From: Gracilimonas sp034520725
GTDB taxonomy: Bacteria > Bacteroidota > Rhodothermia > Balneolales > Balneolaceae
Reading direction: 5' to 3'
Assembly (NCBI GenBank): GCA_034520725.1
Contig: JAXHNH010000014.1
Coordinates: 69,272-133,271 of the forward strand
Length of the DNA: 64,000 nt
The notes below the pieces were generated by a model. It did not search any database and was not told the DNA's origin. It worked only from the letters and a program-made list of their open reading frames with translations. Of this stretch, positions 29,584 to 39,193 are shown piece by piece. A program made the position numbers and the translations under genes. How positions within the stretch are numbered: position 1 is the stretch's first letter; each line of letters opens with the position of its first letter.

Positions 29584-31431
29584 ATGACAGAAAGTATTTT
29601 AATTGGAATAACCAGTGTAATTTTTTTCGGTGTTGGGGCTCAATGGGTAGGTTGGAAATTTAAACTACCGGCCATATTACTTTTGTTGCTATCCGGACTA
29701 CTGGCTGGTCCCATATTAGGTTTAGTTAAACCTGATGAGTTAATGGGCAATCTGTTAACTCCCTTCATCAATGTTTCAGTAGCCATAATTTTATTTGAGG
29801 GTGGCTTAAGCCTTAAGTTCTCAGAACTAAAAAATGTTGGCGGCGCCATAGGAAACCTGGTTAGCATCGGGGCTTTACTCACCTGGGTTTTAACTTCTGT
29901 AACAGCATATATGTTTTTTGGGTTTGGCTGGGAACTCGCAGTTTTATTGGGCGCCATTCTAATTGTGACTGGACCTACAGTTATTGTCCCCCTTTTAAGA
30001 CAGGTAAGGCCCTCAGGTCAGGTAGGATCCATATTGAAATGGGAAGGTATCGTTATTGACCCAATTGGGGCAATGATCGCCGTTCTGGTATACGAAGTGA
30101 TCCTGACCAGCGGATTTTCTGAAGCAACCAGTCTGGCTTTTATGAGTATTTTTAAAACCATTCTGTTTGGTTCTGTTTTAGGTCTGGCAGGGGCAGGTGT
30201 TCTCTATGGCTTGCTAAAGAAACATCTTCTGCCAGATTTCCTTCAAAATCCGGTAAGCTTGATGATCGTAATTCTCATCTTTACGATTTCTGATATTTTT
30301 CAGCATGAATCAGGACTGTGGGCTACCACTTTAATGGGTGTTGTGTTAGCTAATCAGAAAGCAGCCAAAATCCATCATATTATCGAGTTTAAGGAAAACA
30401 TCAGGCTATTACTGCTTTCAACTCTTTTCATACTACTTGCAGCAAGAATTGAGCTGTCCAATCTGTTGGGCAACCTGAATCTGAACATGCTGGCATTTCT
30501 CTCCATTTTGATCATTGTGATAAGACCGGCAGCAGTCTACCTATCAACTATCTTTTCACCCCTTAGCTGGAGGGAAAAACTATTTCTATGCTGGATGGCA
30601 CCAAGAGGAGTCGTTGCCGCTTCAATATCTTCCATATTTGCCATATCTCTTATGCAAAATGGTTTTCCCGAGGCAACACAACTTATCTCTATTGTGTTTA
30701 TTACCATTATCAGCACAGTAGCAATTTATGGATTGACAGCACCTTGGGTAGCCAGGAAATTGGGGGTTGCTAAACCCGTACCAACAGGATTTTTAATTAT
30801 TGGCGCTCATAACTGGGCTATTGACCTCGCTAAAGAGATAGACAAACATGGTGTTAAAGTTCTCATTGCAGATTCTAACTGGCAAAATATCAGCAATGCC
30901 AAATCTAACGAACTTGATACCTATTATGGAAACGTCTTATCTGAGTACGCTCTCGATCATCTGAATCTGGATGGTGTAGGTAAACTAATTTCAGTTACTC
31001 CAAATGATGAGATTAACGCCCTAACTGCCATACGCTTCTCTGAGCTATTTGGCCGTTCAAGAGTATATCAACTATCGCCAAGCGTTAAAAAGAAATCAGA
31101 TGACAACGAGGATGGAATCATTCAAACCGGTCGTATTCTCTTCCAAAAAAATGCAACTTTTGACGCTCTGACACGGACTTACAAAGACGGTAAAAAAATT
31201 AAATCTACTCAACTTACTGAGGCATTTACCTTTCAGAATTTCAAAGAAACACACGGGGATGAAGCCATTCCTTTATTTCTGGTTACAAATGACGAATCTA
31301 TAGAACCTTTTACAACGGATAATCCACCGGTTCCACAACCCGGAAATATCTTGATATCTATGACAGATCCCGATGTGGCAACTCAAAGAAAACCTGAAAA
31401 AACTACACAGGAGAAGCTTGAAGAAGAATAA
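29584..31431 (+). CDS. CPA1-type cation:proton antiporter with TrkA-N domain
   Basis: 615 residues. Residues 1 to about 390 form a Na+/H+ exchanger domain with some 12 helices, with VTGPTVIVPLLRQVRPSGQV and the motif around GIVIDPIGAMIAVL (acidic residue of the transport site), and WMAPRGVVAASISSIFAISL. Residues about 400-500 are a TrkA-N Rossmann domain (TGFLIIGAHNWAIDLAKEID, then ISVTPNDEINALTAIRFSEL), which usually binds NAD(H). The rest is a low-conservation acidic tail. It exchanges Na+ or K+ for protons at the inner membrane and helps pH and salt tolerance. Convergent with the CPA2 antiporter. Confidence 0.93.
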   Translation: MTESILIGITSVIFFGVGAQWVGWKFKLPAILLLLLSGLLAGPILGLVKPDELMGNLLTPFINVSVAIILFEGGLSLKFSELKNVGGAIGNLVSIGALLTWVLTSVTAYMFFGFGWELAVLLGAILIVTGPTVIVPLLRQVRPSGQVGSILKWEGIVIDPIGAMIAVLVYEVILTSGFSEATSLAFMSIFKTILFGSVLGLAGAGVLYGLLKKHLLPDFLQNPVSLMIVILIFTISDIFQHESGLWATTLMGVVLANQKAAKIHHIIEFKENIRLLLLSTLFILLAARIELSNLLGNLNLNMLAFLSILIIVIRPAAVYLSTIFSPLSWREKLFLCWMAPRGVVAASISSIFAISLMQNGFPEATQLISIVFITIISTVAIYGLTAPWVARKLGVAKPVPTGFLIIGAHNWAIDLAKEIDKHGVKVLIADSNWQNISNAKSNELDTYYGNVLSEYALDHLNLDGVGKLISVTPNDEINALTAIRFSELFGRSRVYQLSPSVKKKSDDNEDGIIQTGRILFQKNATFDALTRTYKDGKKIKSTQLTEAFTFQNFKETHGDEAIPLFLVTNDESIEPFTTDNPPVPQPGNILISMTDPDVATQRKPEKTTQEKLEEE

Positions 31432-31472
31432 GGCGCTATCTATTCAAAATTGATCTGATCATGCTCATTATA

Positions 31473-33632
31473 TTAGGTATTGAATACAACTACAGCACAT
31501 TTCGATTCCTCGAGCATATTTTCAACTCTTGGACCGAGGTACAATCGGTGTGAGCCGGGACGTATGTTAGTCCCCAGGATCATCAGATCTATATCATTCC
31601 TTTCGATAAAATTGATCACCACCTCTTCCACCTCCTCACCCTGTTCCACAATACCCTCAGTTTTAACCTTGTAAGCCTCCCCTTTTTCCTTGAGTTTACT
31701 TACGATGTCTTCCGCTACTTCTCTCTGACTCACCATTTGTGAATCAATACGATAAGGACGATTTGAGCTTCGTTCATCTTCCAACACCTTCATTCCAATA
31801 ACTTCACAGTGCTCACTGTTTTTGGCGAGAGAGAATGCCAGTTCAGCCGCATTGTTTGAGGCTTCCGTTCCATTTGTAGGAACCAGGATTCTTTTTGGAT
31901 TCCAGCTATCAGATTCCTGCTCAGGTTGAACGATCATTACCGGACATGGAGCTACCCGAACCGTATAATCGATAAATTTACTGAATAGATGCTTGCGTCC
32001 CGGCTTCTTCTCGGTAGCCCCAAGAACTAACAGGTCATAATCTTTTCCAACTTCCTGAAGGATGGCCTTTTCAGGATTAACATTCTCCACCACTTTTTTG
32101 GTGACATCAATTCCTTCAAAAAGCTTAGCCAGTTCATTCAAGTACGTTTCACATTTTTGCTTTTCACCTTTTTGCGCTACTGTCATGAGGGTAACTGACA
32201 GATCATTTTGTTTACCGAGTCGTGCAAGTATCTGTGATTCAATTGACTGCGTTAACATTTTGTCCGGATCGATCTCTCTTTTACGAACCGGTAGTAATAC
32301 ACGATGAATGCCCGCTACCACGCTTCCGGCTTCCATTTCCTCTTTTTTGAGGCGCTCTTCCTCTTCCTCTCCCATCTCTACCTTGCTAAGTACCCACTTC
32401 AGTGCAGATGGTGCCATAAGTGACGTAGCCATTGCCATCACAACTATAATGGAAAACATATCCTGAGACAGGATTCCCAATCGCAGACCAATCGTAGCAA
32501 TAATGATCTCCATGGCTCCCCTGGCGTTCAATCCGGCTCCAAAACTAAGAGAGGTCCAGTGATCTCTTCCACCAATAAAACGTGCTCCAAAATAGGTTCC
32601 AACCACCTTACCAAGCGTTGCGATGAGGATCACTATACCGGTTATGAGCAGGAGTTTCGGTTCAAACAGATTGATCACGTTTACTTTCAATCCCGCTACC
32701 GCAAAAAAGATCGGTGCAAAAATGCCCAAAGCAATACTTTCAAGTTTATGATGCACCTCATCCGGCAGGCGTGGCATCATCCCAAATAGGATGCCCATCA
32801 CGAATGCACCAAGCACAGCTTCAAGATTCAATGCCTGCGTGATCGCTCCCCATAAGAAGGTCAAAACAACCACAAGCGTTAATAAGCGATCTGTACTTTT
32901 TACCTGATCCTGCACATAATTCAGCAGCTTTTTTACCATCCATCGGCCAAGAGTGAAACTGACCAGCATAAAGGCAAGCACACTACCCACGATCTGTATA
33001 ACTCCACCGGCAGTCACGGATTCCCCACTGGCAATTCCTGCAACTATTGACAACAGTATCCATCCGATGGTATCATCACTCATCCCGGCCGCAATGATGG
33101 TTTGGCCAATATCACGCCGCATCAGGTTGAGATCCATAAGTACTTTGGCAATCACAGGAATCGCAGAAATAGACATAGCAGTAGCCACAAACAGGGAAAA
33201 CACCAGCCTTTCATTGGAATCGGCAAGCAGGAAATCAGGCAGGTTCTGACCCAAAATAAAACCGGTTGCAAAGGTTACTATAATACCCCCACCTGAAACC
33301 CCCATGGCTGTTTTAGCATGCCGTTTTATCAGCCTAATATCTGTTTCCAGGCCGGTTATTAACAGAAGGAACATGGCTCCAATGAGACTGACTACCTCCA
33401 GTAAATGTCCCTGAGTTACATTCTGAGGGACGATCCACTCACCTATTCCCGGAAATAATCCCGCTATCAAGGATGGACCTAAAATAATACCGGCAAGGAT
33501 CTCCCCAACCACAGAAGGCTGATTCAACCGCTGTGCGATCTCACCCATTAGTCGGGCTACCAATAATAAAACCCCGACCTGTACCACTAATACTAAAACA
33601 TCATGATGCGGCGCTGCGCTAAAAACGTCCAT
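31473..33632 (-). CDS. CPA2-type Na+(K+)/H+ antiporter with two universal-stress domains
   Basis: 719 residues. Residues 1 to about 420 form a KefB/NhaS3-like antiporter: LNQPSVVGEILAGIILGPSL in the first helices, AAGMSDDTIGWILLSIVAGI with the paired Asp of the cation site, and GAGLNARGAMEIIIATIGLR. After an acidic linker (EEEEERLKKEEMEAG) come two UspA-like domains, about 435-570 (ending RVAPCPVMIVQPEQ) and 575-719 (KRILVPTNGTEASNNAAELA and NDIDLMILGTNIRPGSHRLY). USP domains in such antiporters bind ATP or similar ligands and gate transport. Two antiporters within 5 kb point to a saline habitat. Confidence 0.93.
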   Translation of the reverse strand: MDVFSAAPHHDVLVLVVQVGVLLLVARLMGEIAQRLNQPSVVGEILAGIILGPSLIAGLFPGIGEWIVPQNVTQGHLLEVVSLIGAMFLLLITGLETDIRLIKRHAKTAMGVSGGGIIVTFATGFILGQNLPDFLLADSNERLVFSLFVATAMSISAIPVIAKVLMDLNLMRRDIGQTIIAAGMSDDTIGWILLSIVAGIASGESVTAGGVIQIVGSVLAFMLVSFTLGRWMVKKLLNYVQDQVKSTDRLLTLVVVLTFLWGAITQALNLEAVLGAFVMGILFGMMPRLPDEVHHKLESIALGIFAPIFFAVAGLKVNVINLFEPKLLLITGIVILIATLGKVVGTYFGARFIGGRDHWTSLSFGAGLNARGAMEIIIATIGLRLGILSQDMFSIIVVMAMATSLMAPSALKWVLSKVEMGEEEEERLKKEEMEAGSVVAGIHRVLLPVRKREIDPDKMLTQSIESQILARLGKQNDLSVTLMTVAQKGEKQKCETYLNELAKLFEGIDVTKKVVENVNPEKAILQEVGKDYDLLVLGATEKKPGRKHLFSKFIDYTVRVAPCPVMIVQPEQESDSWNPKRILVPTNGTEASNNAAELAFSLAKNSEHCEVIGMKVLEDERSSNRPYRIDSQMVSQREVAEDIVSKLKEKGEAYKVKTEGIVEQGEEVEEVVINFIERNDIDLMILGTNIRPGSHRLYLGPRVENMLEESKCAVVVFNT

Positions 33633-34245
33633 ATGACTATACCGTTTAATTTATTTTAAGTTAAATAATCCTCTTTTTGGGACTAAAATTCCATTTAAGA
33701 GATATATGGAATCTTATTGTACCCGGTGATCTCTATATTCATCAAAGAATGAGCGTTAGATTACAGTGGCTGTAGGCGGATTGAATACAATGGCATTTGC
33801 CCCGACCTGTAAGCCAACGCTTTCTTCTATTGCCTTCTGGATATTATAATTGCTTGCAGAAAGCAGAAAATCTTTCTGATCTAATCTCATGTGTTCTTAT
33901 CGGAATATAAAATTATGGATGTGAAGACCGATCACACGAGAATAGCATGCTCAATCTTCTATCAATGCCTGCGAAGTTAGCTGACGGGCTCGAGCTGATA
34001 GATGCTCTTTTCGAATTACGAAATTCGCCCCACTTCCGGGTCCTCCGCTCCCACCGAGATGGGATTAGGCCGATTGTTCAAATCACAACAATGATAATGG
34101 CTTTTTGGTATCAGGTCAACCCTAAAGTGATTTTTGATTGAAGATTGGGGATTTTTTGCTTTGGCAAGATCTTGCCTAACCTTCGACAAACTATATACCT
34201 TCATCTATAAACGGGCGAAGGTTTTTAGGTTTTTCACATATTTTC

Positions 34246-34276
34246 TTTTTACCAATATTTGGCACCTACGGCGCCG
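34246..34276 (-). repeat. GTTA-loop hairpin family, copy 1
   Basis: Minus strand: GGCGCC-GTA-GGTGCC then tail AAATATTGGTAAAAAG. The 6-bp stem has one G-U pair and the loop is 3 nt rather than 4. The tail matches the other copies. Confidence 0.6.
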
Positions 34277-34295
34277 CTTTTAACTCTAGTTCCCT

Positions 34296-34325
34296 GCTCC
34301 GTTAGGAGCAATATATTGGTAAAAA
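34296..34325 (+). repeat. GTTA-loop hairpin family, copy 2
   Basis: GCTCC-GTTA-GGAGC then tail AATATATTGGTAAAAA. It faces copy 1, so the two tails (TTTTTACCAATAT / ATATTGGTAAAAA) also form an outer stem. Confidence 0.65.
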
Positions 34326-34550
34326 CCCCAACTGGCCTTATAACGAATTTTCGCACCGTCGCTATTTCAAGTGATGTAGTTTATCGAAAATTGGGCTTTG
34401 CAATAGTTTACGCATCCACAAATAAATTCCGAAATCATCCGGCAAATCTAAGAAATACCCACCATCAACAAATCCTATCAAACCGTGCAGTAAATTTCAT
34501 TATCTTTAAAATCTTCAAAAATCACTCATTCACTCTTAACAATTCCATTA

Positions 34551-35723
34551 ATGTTTCCATCGGAAGTAACCGATTTCTTTAAGACTCAAAAAACACCTTT
34601 CTATTATTATGATCTCGATGTTTTGAATAAAACACTTGATCAGATCAAAGAACATGGAATATCCAGAGGATTTCGAGTGCATTTTGCCCTTAAAGCCAAC
34701 AATCAGCCTAAGATCCTGAAGTTGATCAAAGAAGCAGGGCTTGGAGCTGACTGCGTAAGCGGTGGGGAAGTACAAAGAGCCATTGATACGGGATTTTCAG
34801 CTAATGAGATAGCTTTTGCAGGTGTGGGTAAAAGTGATGAAGAAATCGAACTCGGATTGAAATATGATATTTTTTGCTTCAACTGTGAATCGATACAAGA
34901 GCTTGAGGTCATTAATGATCTTGCCGGCAAACAAGAGAAAACAGCCCGAATTGCCCTTCGGCTCAACCCAAATGTTGAAGCAGATACCCACCGGTACATT
35001 ACCACCGGATTGAGTGAAAATAAGTTTGGTATCAACGCTTCCGACCTGGATGAGGTTTTGGATCAACTTCCTGAGTTTGAAAATCTGAAGCTGATCGGAA
35101 TTCACTTTCACATTGGGTCACAGATCGAAAGTTTTACTCCCTTTAAGGAACTCTGTGAACGGGCCAATATGCTAAATGATCATATAGAGGACAAAGGATT
35201 TGAACTTTCTGTGATTAATGTTGGCGGTGGTTTCGGAATCAATTATGCTCACCCTAACGACAACTCTATTCCGGATTTTGAACGCTTTTTCGGGCTATTT
35301 GAGGATGAGATCAAACTAAAGGATCATCAGCAACTGCACTTTGAACTTGGCCGATCTGTGGTTGGACAGTGTGGAAGCCTGATAACCCAAGTACTATTCA
35401 CCAAATATGGTGAAACCAAGAATTTTGCCATTGTAGATGCCGGCATGACCGAACTTATACGTCCTGCTTTGTATCAGGCAGCTCACCGGATCGATGTCTT
35501 AACCAGTACAAAACGTGATAAAAATTATGATGTAGTGGGTCCGATCTGCGAAAGCTCTGATACCTTCCGTACTGATATCTCTATCCCAGAAGTTGAACGC
35601 GGAGATCTGGTTGCCATCCGCAGCGCCGGAGCTTATGGGGAAGTAATGAGGAGTGCCTATAATTTGAGAGAGGCGAACCCGACAATTTATTCGGATGATG
35701 GGTATTTAAATTCGAAGTTTTAA
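34551..35723 (+). CDS. lysA: Diaminopimelate decarboxylase
   Basis: 390 residues, unbroken. It decarboxylates meso-diaminopimelate to L-lysine, the last step of lysine synthesis. Fold type III PLP enzyme: FRVHFALKANNQPKI with the PLP lysine near residue 48, GIHFHIGSQIE for phosphate contacts, VGGGFGINY, FELGRSVVGQCG, and GPICESSDTFRTD with the catalytic Cys of the dimer partner, then SAGAYGEVMRSAYN. Aspartate kinase (lysC) lies 3.5 kb downstream but in a separate unit. Confidence 0.96.
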   Translation: MFPSEVTDFFKTQKTPFYYYDLDVLNKTLDQIKEHGISRGFRVHFALKANNQPKILKLIKEAGLGADCVSGGEVQRAIDTGFSANEIAFAGVGKSDEEIELGLKYDIFCFNCESIQELEVINDLAGKQEKTARIALRLNPNVEADTHRYITTGLSENKFGINASDLDEVLDQLPEFENLKLIGIHFHIGSQIESFTPFKELCERANMLNDHIEDKGFELSVINVGGGFGINYAHPNDNSIPDFERFFGLFEDEIKLKDHQQLHFELGRSVVGQCGSLITQVLFTKYGETKNFAIVDAGMTELIRPALYQAAHRIDVLTSTKRDKNYDVVGPICESSDTFRTDISIPEVERGDLVAIRSAGAYGEVMRSAYNLREANPTIYSDDGYLNSKF

Positions 35724-35761
35724 ATTTTTAAACCGCTTAAACACCTAAAAATGCCTGCAAC

Positions 35762-36073
35762 TTACTTTTTAAATGCCGATTTATCTTTTTCCGTCAAGGC
35801 CGCAATTTTCTTGATGATCAGATTCTTATCGATCGTTGCAAACTTCATGCGAGTCATGGATGGCTTGGGCAGTCCGGATTTTTCCCATTCTGCAAGAATA
35901 TAATCTCCCATCTTGGCTTTTGCTTTTAAATTACTCGTAACAAACATCACCAACACATCAGGCCCGGAATTATATTCTCTTGGTGATATTACCAAAGCCG
36001 GTCTTTTCTTTGTTGCACTCAGATCAGTAAATGGGAAAGGTAAAAGGACAATATCCCAGCGGTCATAGGTCAT
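35762..36073 (-). CDS. MazF/PemK-type toxin (mRNA endoribonuclease)
   Basis: 103 residues from the ATG at 36073, which overlaps the antitoxin stop by 11 nt; an upstream in-frame ATG at 36094 would lie deep inside the antitoxin. MazF fold: RWDIVLLPFPFTDLSATKKR, then PALVISPREYNSGPDVLVMF and SGLPKPSMTRMKFATIDKNL. The Arg/Ser-Thr positions of the RNA-cleaving site are present. The toxin cuts mRNA when the labile antitoxin is lost. The two genes form an antitoxin-first operon as usual. Confidence 0.9.
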   Translation of the reverse strand: MTYDRWDIVLLPFPFTDLSATKKRPALVISPREYNSGPDVLVMFVTSNLKAKAKMGDYILAEWEKSGLPKPSMTRMKFATIDKNLIIKKIAALTEKDKSAFKK

Positions 36074-36296
36074 TATAAACCTCGTCCTCTTCATTATCCC
36101 ACTCCGAAAAAGAAGGTTCGCTCACCTTCATGATCTCTGTTAAATCATGCTCTTCCCCAAGTCGCTCCATAGCTTCATCTACATAGTCGTCAATTAGTTC
36201 GCTTACTAAACTGCTCATGGATTTACCTTCTAAAGAAGCCACCGCCTTTAGTTTCTTTCTCTTTTCATCGGGGATCCTGATACTCATCACACCCAT
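36063..36296 (-). CDS. Ribbon-helix-helix antitoxin of the MazF pair
   Basis: 77 residues. The first 45 (MGVMSIRIPDEKRKKLKAVA, then GKSMSSLVSELIDDYVDEAM) form a CopG-type ribbon-helix-helix DNA-binding domain. The acidic C-terminal part (HDLTEIMKVSEPSFSEWDNE) probably wraps the toxin. The dimer likely represses its own operon. The ATG is at 36296; a start three codons later is possible. Confidence 0.85.
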   Translation of the reverse strand: MGVMSIRIPDEKRKKLKAVASLEGKSMSSLVSELIDDYVDEAMERLGEEHDLTEIMKVSEPSFSEWDNEEDEVYNDL

Positions 36297-36348
36297 AATT
36301 CCTCCTTTTTGTAGTATAACCTACATGAAGGTAATTTATTTCCTCAAA

Positions 36349-36405
36349 TTAATCTAATTTTCCGGCAATTAACCTTGTGGCCCAGGCAATCTGGAAATTG
36401 AACAT
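36349..36405 (-). pseudogene. Orphan 3' end of an HI0933-type flavoprotein gene
   Basis: The minus strand reads FNFQIAWATRLIAGKLD and a stop, clearly similar to the end of the complete gene just upstream (FNFQAAWTTGFIAGMLG). Only about 18 codons remain, and the 220-nt dispersed repeat begins exactly where the similarity ends. This looks like a duplication or a recombination junction. Confidence 0.65.
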
Positions 36406-36618
36406 TCTTTGTTCGGAGTTCCAACGGCCTTAGAAAAAAGAGCGTTAAGAAGTTGACGAAATGAAGCGTAAAGAAAGAAATCATACCGCTGTAAGATTAA
36501 GAAGCGATTTCTGAACGTGAAGGAGCATTGATTTCTTTTAGTGGAATGGAGTCAGCTTTAGCTCGTTTTTCGCAGCCGGGAGCTTTTGGTTCTTTTGTCG
36601 GCACAAAAGAACAAGGAG
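36398..36618. repeat. 220-nt dispersed repeat, copy 1
   Basis: About 80% similar to 38146-38371. It contains CCTTAGAAAAAAGAGCGTT, GAAGCGTAAAGAAAGAAATC, and near the right end the hairpin GTTCTTTTGT-CGGC-ACAAAAGAAC (10-bp perfect stem). Small frames in it are not genes. Confidence 0.8.
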
Positions 36619-36651
36619 CGCGATCTTAGGTACTGAATTAATAATAATTCT

Positions 36652-36708
36652 GGAAGCTGGAGCTTCCTGGACAGCGTTACAAAGCCGGAGCTTTGTAACG
36701 AGTGCTAA
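36652..36708 (+). repeat. Double-hairpin repeat, copy 1
   Basis: First hairpin GGAAGCT-GG-AGCTTCC, then GTTACAAAGC-CGGA-GCTTTGTAAC (10-bp perfect stem) and the tail GAGTGCTAA. It lies just after the 220-nt repeat. Confidence 0.8.
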
Positions 36709-36723
36709 ATTCAAAATTTTGAA

Positions 36724-37948
36724 TTATCCAAGCATCCCGGCTATAAAACCGGTTGTCCAGGCGGCCTGGAAGTTGAACCCACCGGTTACGCCATCAATAT
36801 CCAACACTTCTCCTGCAAAGTATAAGTCAGGTGACTTACGGCTCCGCATGGTTTTCATATCCACATCATTGAGGCTTATCCCTCCACAGGTCACAAACTC
36901 CTCTTTAAAGGTTGTTTTTCCCTTAACCTGATACTCATCGTTTGTAAGAAGATGAACTAAGCGGTTTATATTTTTCTTCCCCATGTTTTGCCAGATCATA
37001 TCATCGCCCAAGTCTAACTTATTTATCAGGAATTCCCACAAGCGACCCGGCAACTGAAAAGGATTCACGTTTGTGATCTTTTTCATACCATTTTCATCGA
37101 CCACGGCTTTTAAGATCGCTCTAACTTCCTGCTCGGTCCGTTCACCGGTCCAGTTAACCAATACCTTAAAATGATAGTCCTTATCACTTAACTCTCTTGC
37201 TCCAAAAGCAGATAACTTCAAGATAGCCGGACCACTCATGCCCCAATGTGTTATAAGCAACGGACCACTGCTCTGAAGTTTGGAGCCCATGATCTTCACT
37301 GAAACCGGTTCAGCCACAACCCCCATCAATTCCTTTATCGGCTCATCCGGCATGTTAAATGTGAACAATGAAGGAACCGGCCCCTCTACCTCATGCCCCA
37401 GTTCCCTTAGCCAGTCAAACCCGGTTGTACGGGGACTTCCACCTGTTGCCACGATCACCTTATCTGCCAAAACTCTTCCACCACGGTGGAAACCAAGCTC
37501 GTATCCTTCCTCCAACAGCTTCAGACTTTTGATATTAGACTTGGTTTTGATCCCGATACCAAGCTTCACGAGTTTCCTGCATCAGGCAGTTGATAATGGT
37601 TTCAGAATCATCCGTGGTTGGGAACATGCGTCCGTCTGATTCGGTCTTAAGTTCAACGCCACGCTGCTGAAACCATTGAATGGTATCAGTTGGAGAAAAT
37701 ATCCCAAAAGCTTTTTTTAGCGGCCGCTTACCACGAGGATAGTTTTTAACCAATTCCCGAATATCGAAGCAATGATGAGTAACATTACAGCGCCCACCCC
37801 CTGAGATCCGAACTTTAGAAAGCAGTTTATCCGATTTCTCGTAAATAGTGACTTTAGCTTCAGGATGATGGGTTTTCGCTGAAATCGCAGCAAAGAAACC
37901 GGCAGCTCCCCCACCGATTATAGCAACTTGTAGATCTTTATTCGTCAT
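36724..37948 (-). CDS. HI0933/BaiN-type FAD-dependent oxidoreductase, one frameshift
   Basis: About 408 residues. The N-terminal FAD-binding fold reads LQVAIIGGGAAGFFAAISAK and KVRISGGGRCNVTHH; a shift near 37555 (NCLMQETRE / GIGIKTKSNIKSL) joins it to VIVATGGSPRTTGFDWLREL, THWGMSGPAILKLSAFG, and GGISLNDVDMKTMRSRKSPD with the C-terminal FAD motif LYFAGEVLDIDGVTGGFNFQ. The whole family is widespread but poorly characterised; members are FAD flavoproteins with putative oxidoreductase activity. It sits between two copies of a 220-nt repeat. Confidence 0.88.
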
Positions 37949-38145
37949 GAAATGAAGATACCGTTTCTTTGGATGAGTCTCTTATTGGTTGCCACGAAAT
38001 CTCTAAAACACAAAAATGGAATTTTAAAAATATGCCTTAGAAAGGTATGGAATAGAACGCGAATGACACGGATCAGGCGGATGAACACGGAAATGTTGTA
38101 TTCCTATCTCCCAGCAATAGCCACAGAAACTTCCTTGGTATAAAG

Positions 38146-38371
38146 TTGAATGTTCTTTGTTCAGTTTTCCATCGGCCTTAGAAAAAAGAGCGTTTAGAAG
38201 ATGACGGAATGAAGCGTAAAGAAAGAAATCATACTGCTGAACAAATAAGGAGCAATTCTCAATCGCGAAGGAGCTTTGATTTCTTTTAGCGTAATGAAGT
38301 CAGTTTTAGCTCTTTTTTCGCAGCTGGGAGCTTTTGGTTCTTTTGTCGGCACAAAAGAACAAGAAAGGTGA
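38146..38371. repeat. 220-nt dispersed repeat, copy 2
   Basis: Same orientation as copy 1 and about 80% similar, with the same terminal hairpin GTTCTTTTGT-CGGC-ACAAAAGAAC. Together the copies bracket the flavoprotein gene. Confidence 0.8.
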
Positions 38372-38551
38372 ATACAATATATCAATCATTAAAGGCACAG
38401 GAAGCCGAGAGACTGATCTTCAACGTACAAACTTAGATCTGTGCAATTATACTTGGACATGCAACAAAAGTTAAAACATATCAAACTTCCAACCATGATA
38501 CAAGTCATATTCTTTTGTTATATACTTTTCAAGTAATACCTTATTTACAGG

Positions 38552-38608
38552 GGAAGCTGGAGCTTCCGGGATGGCGTTACAAAGCCGGTGCTTTGTAACG
38601 AGTACTAA
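38552..38608 (+). repeat. Double-hairpin repeat, copy 2
   Basis: GGAAGCT-GG-AGCTTCC, then GTTACAAAGC-CGGT-GCTTTGTAAC and the tail GAGTACTAA. Confidence 0.8.
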
Positions 38609-38625
38609 GAGTTCTTTATCACTTG

Positions 38626-38656
38626 TGGTCCGTTAGGACCAACATGTTGGTAAAAA
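38626..38656 (+). repeat. GTTA-loop hairpin family, copy 3
   Basis: TGGTCC-GTTA-GGACCA, then the tail ACATGTTGGTAAAAAC. It lies 17 nt after the double-hairpin repeat. Confidence 0.65.
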
Positions 38657-38982
38657 CAAAGCTCATCAAAATCTAAAACCTCCGCCCGTAAAGTGCGTAA
38701 GGCAATTAGATTGTCGGAGGTTGGGCACCTAACTCGCTACAGAAAAGCTCAGTGATAAAAGGGTGTTAGAATCATACATATCAGACAATGATTGAAAACC
38801 TGGAACATAATCCCGGTGATTCTTTTTACACCGACTACATAGGAGGATTCATGGGCATGCGCAGTTACCCTTATTTTGCACTGCAATTTATAAGCAATCA
38901 AGACGTACTTTTAAAAATGAAATTTCTGCAGCATTACAATCAGCTAAAAAGAAAAAGGTCTAAAATTTGTAACCAAATTTTT

Positions 38983-39030
38983 CTGGACGGCGTTACCAAG
39001 TTAAGCCGGAGCTTTGTAACGAGTACTAAT
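38983..39030 (+). repeat. Double-hairpin repeat, copy 3 (second hairpin only)
   Basis: GGCGTTACCAAGTTAAGCCG, then GAGCTTTGTAACGAGTACTA. The stem is less perfect than in the other copies and the first hairpin is missing. Confidence 0.7.
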
Positions 39031-39193
39031 ACACATTCCCGTGTTCATCCGCCCGATCCGTGTCATCCGTGTTCCATTCATTTAGTGTATTAGAGATTTC
39101 GTGGCAAAATACCCTGGAACTTAATCCAAGATTTCGCATGGAATAGGTTGAGAATCCCCTTATTTTCCATCTTCATTTTCAAGAAGACTATTT

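Larger units (their letters stand above)
33633..34550. other. Intergenic region with dispersed hairpins; a 44-residue frame of unknown status
   Basis: No recognised gene. On the minus strand ATG 33890 opens a 44-residue frame (MRLDQKDFLLSASNYNIQKA, then IEESVGLQVGANAIVFNPPT) ending at TAA 33756; it could be a small protein or the remnant of a larger one. Two convergent copies of the GTTA-loop hairpin family lie at 34246-34276 and 34296-34325. Confidence 0.4.
37949..39193. other. Repeat-rich intergenic region
   Basis: 1.2 kb without a recognised gene. It holds the second 220-nt repeat, two double-hairpin repeats, a GTTA-loop hairpin, and an inverted pair of the 'acacggat..ggcggatgaacacgg' type (about 38068-38095 and 39035-39075). 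A plus-strand frame at 38788-39093 (MIENLEHNPGDSFYTDYIGG) ends within repeats; I do not count it as a gene. Confidence 0.5.

Noticed and set aside
33756..33890. Small protein of 44 residues
   Set aside because: It has no ribosome-binding site, no homologue I recognise and no conserved context, so I list it only within the intergenic entry.
38194..38385. 63-residue minus-strand frame taken as a gene
   Set aside because: It lies inside the 220-nt dispersed repeat, and such frames appear in every copy of this repeat type; it is not a protein-coding gene.
38788..39093. 102-residue plus-strand frame starting MIENLEHNPGD
   Set aside because: It runs into repeat sequence at its 3' end and shows no recognisable domain.
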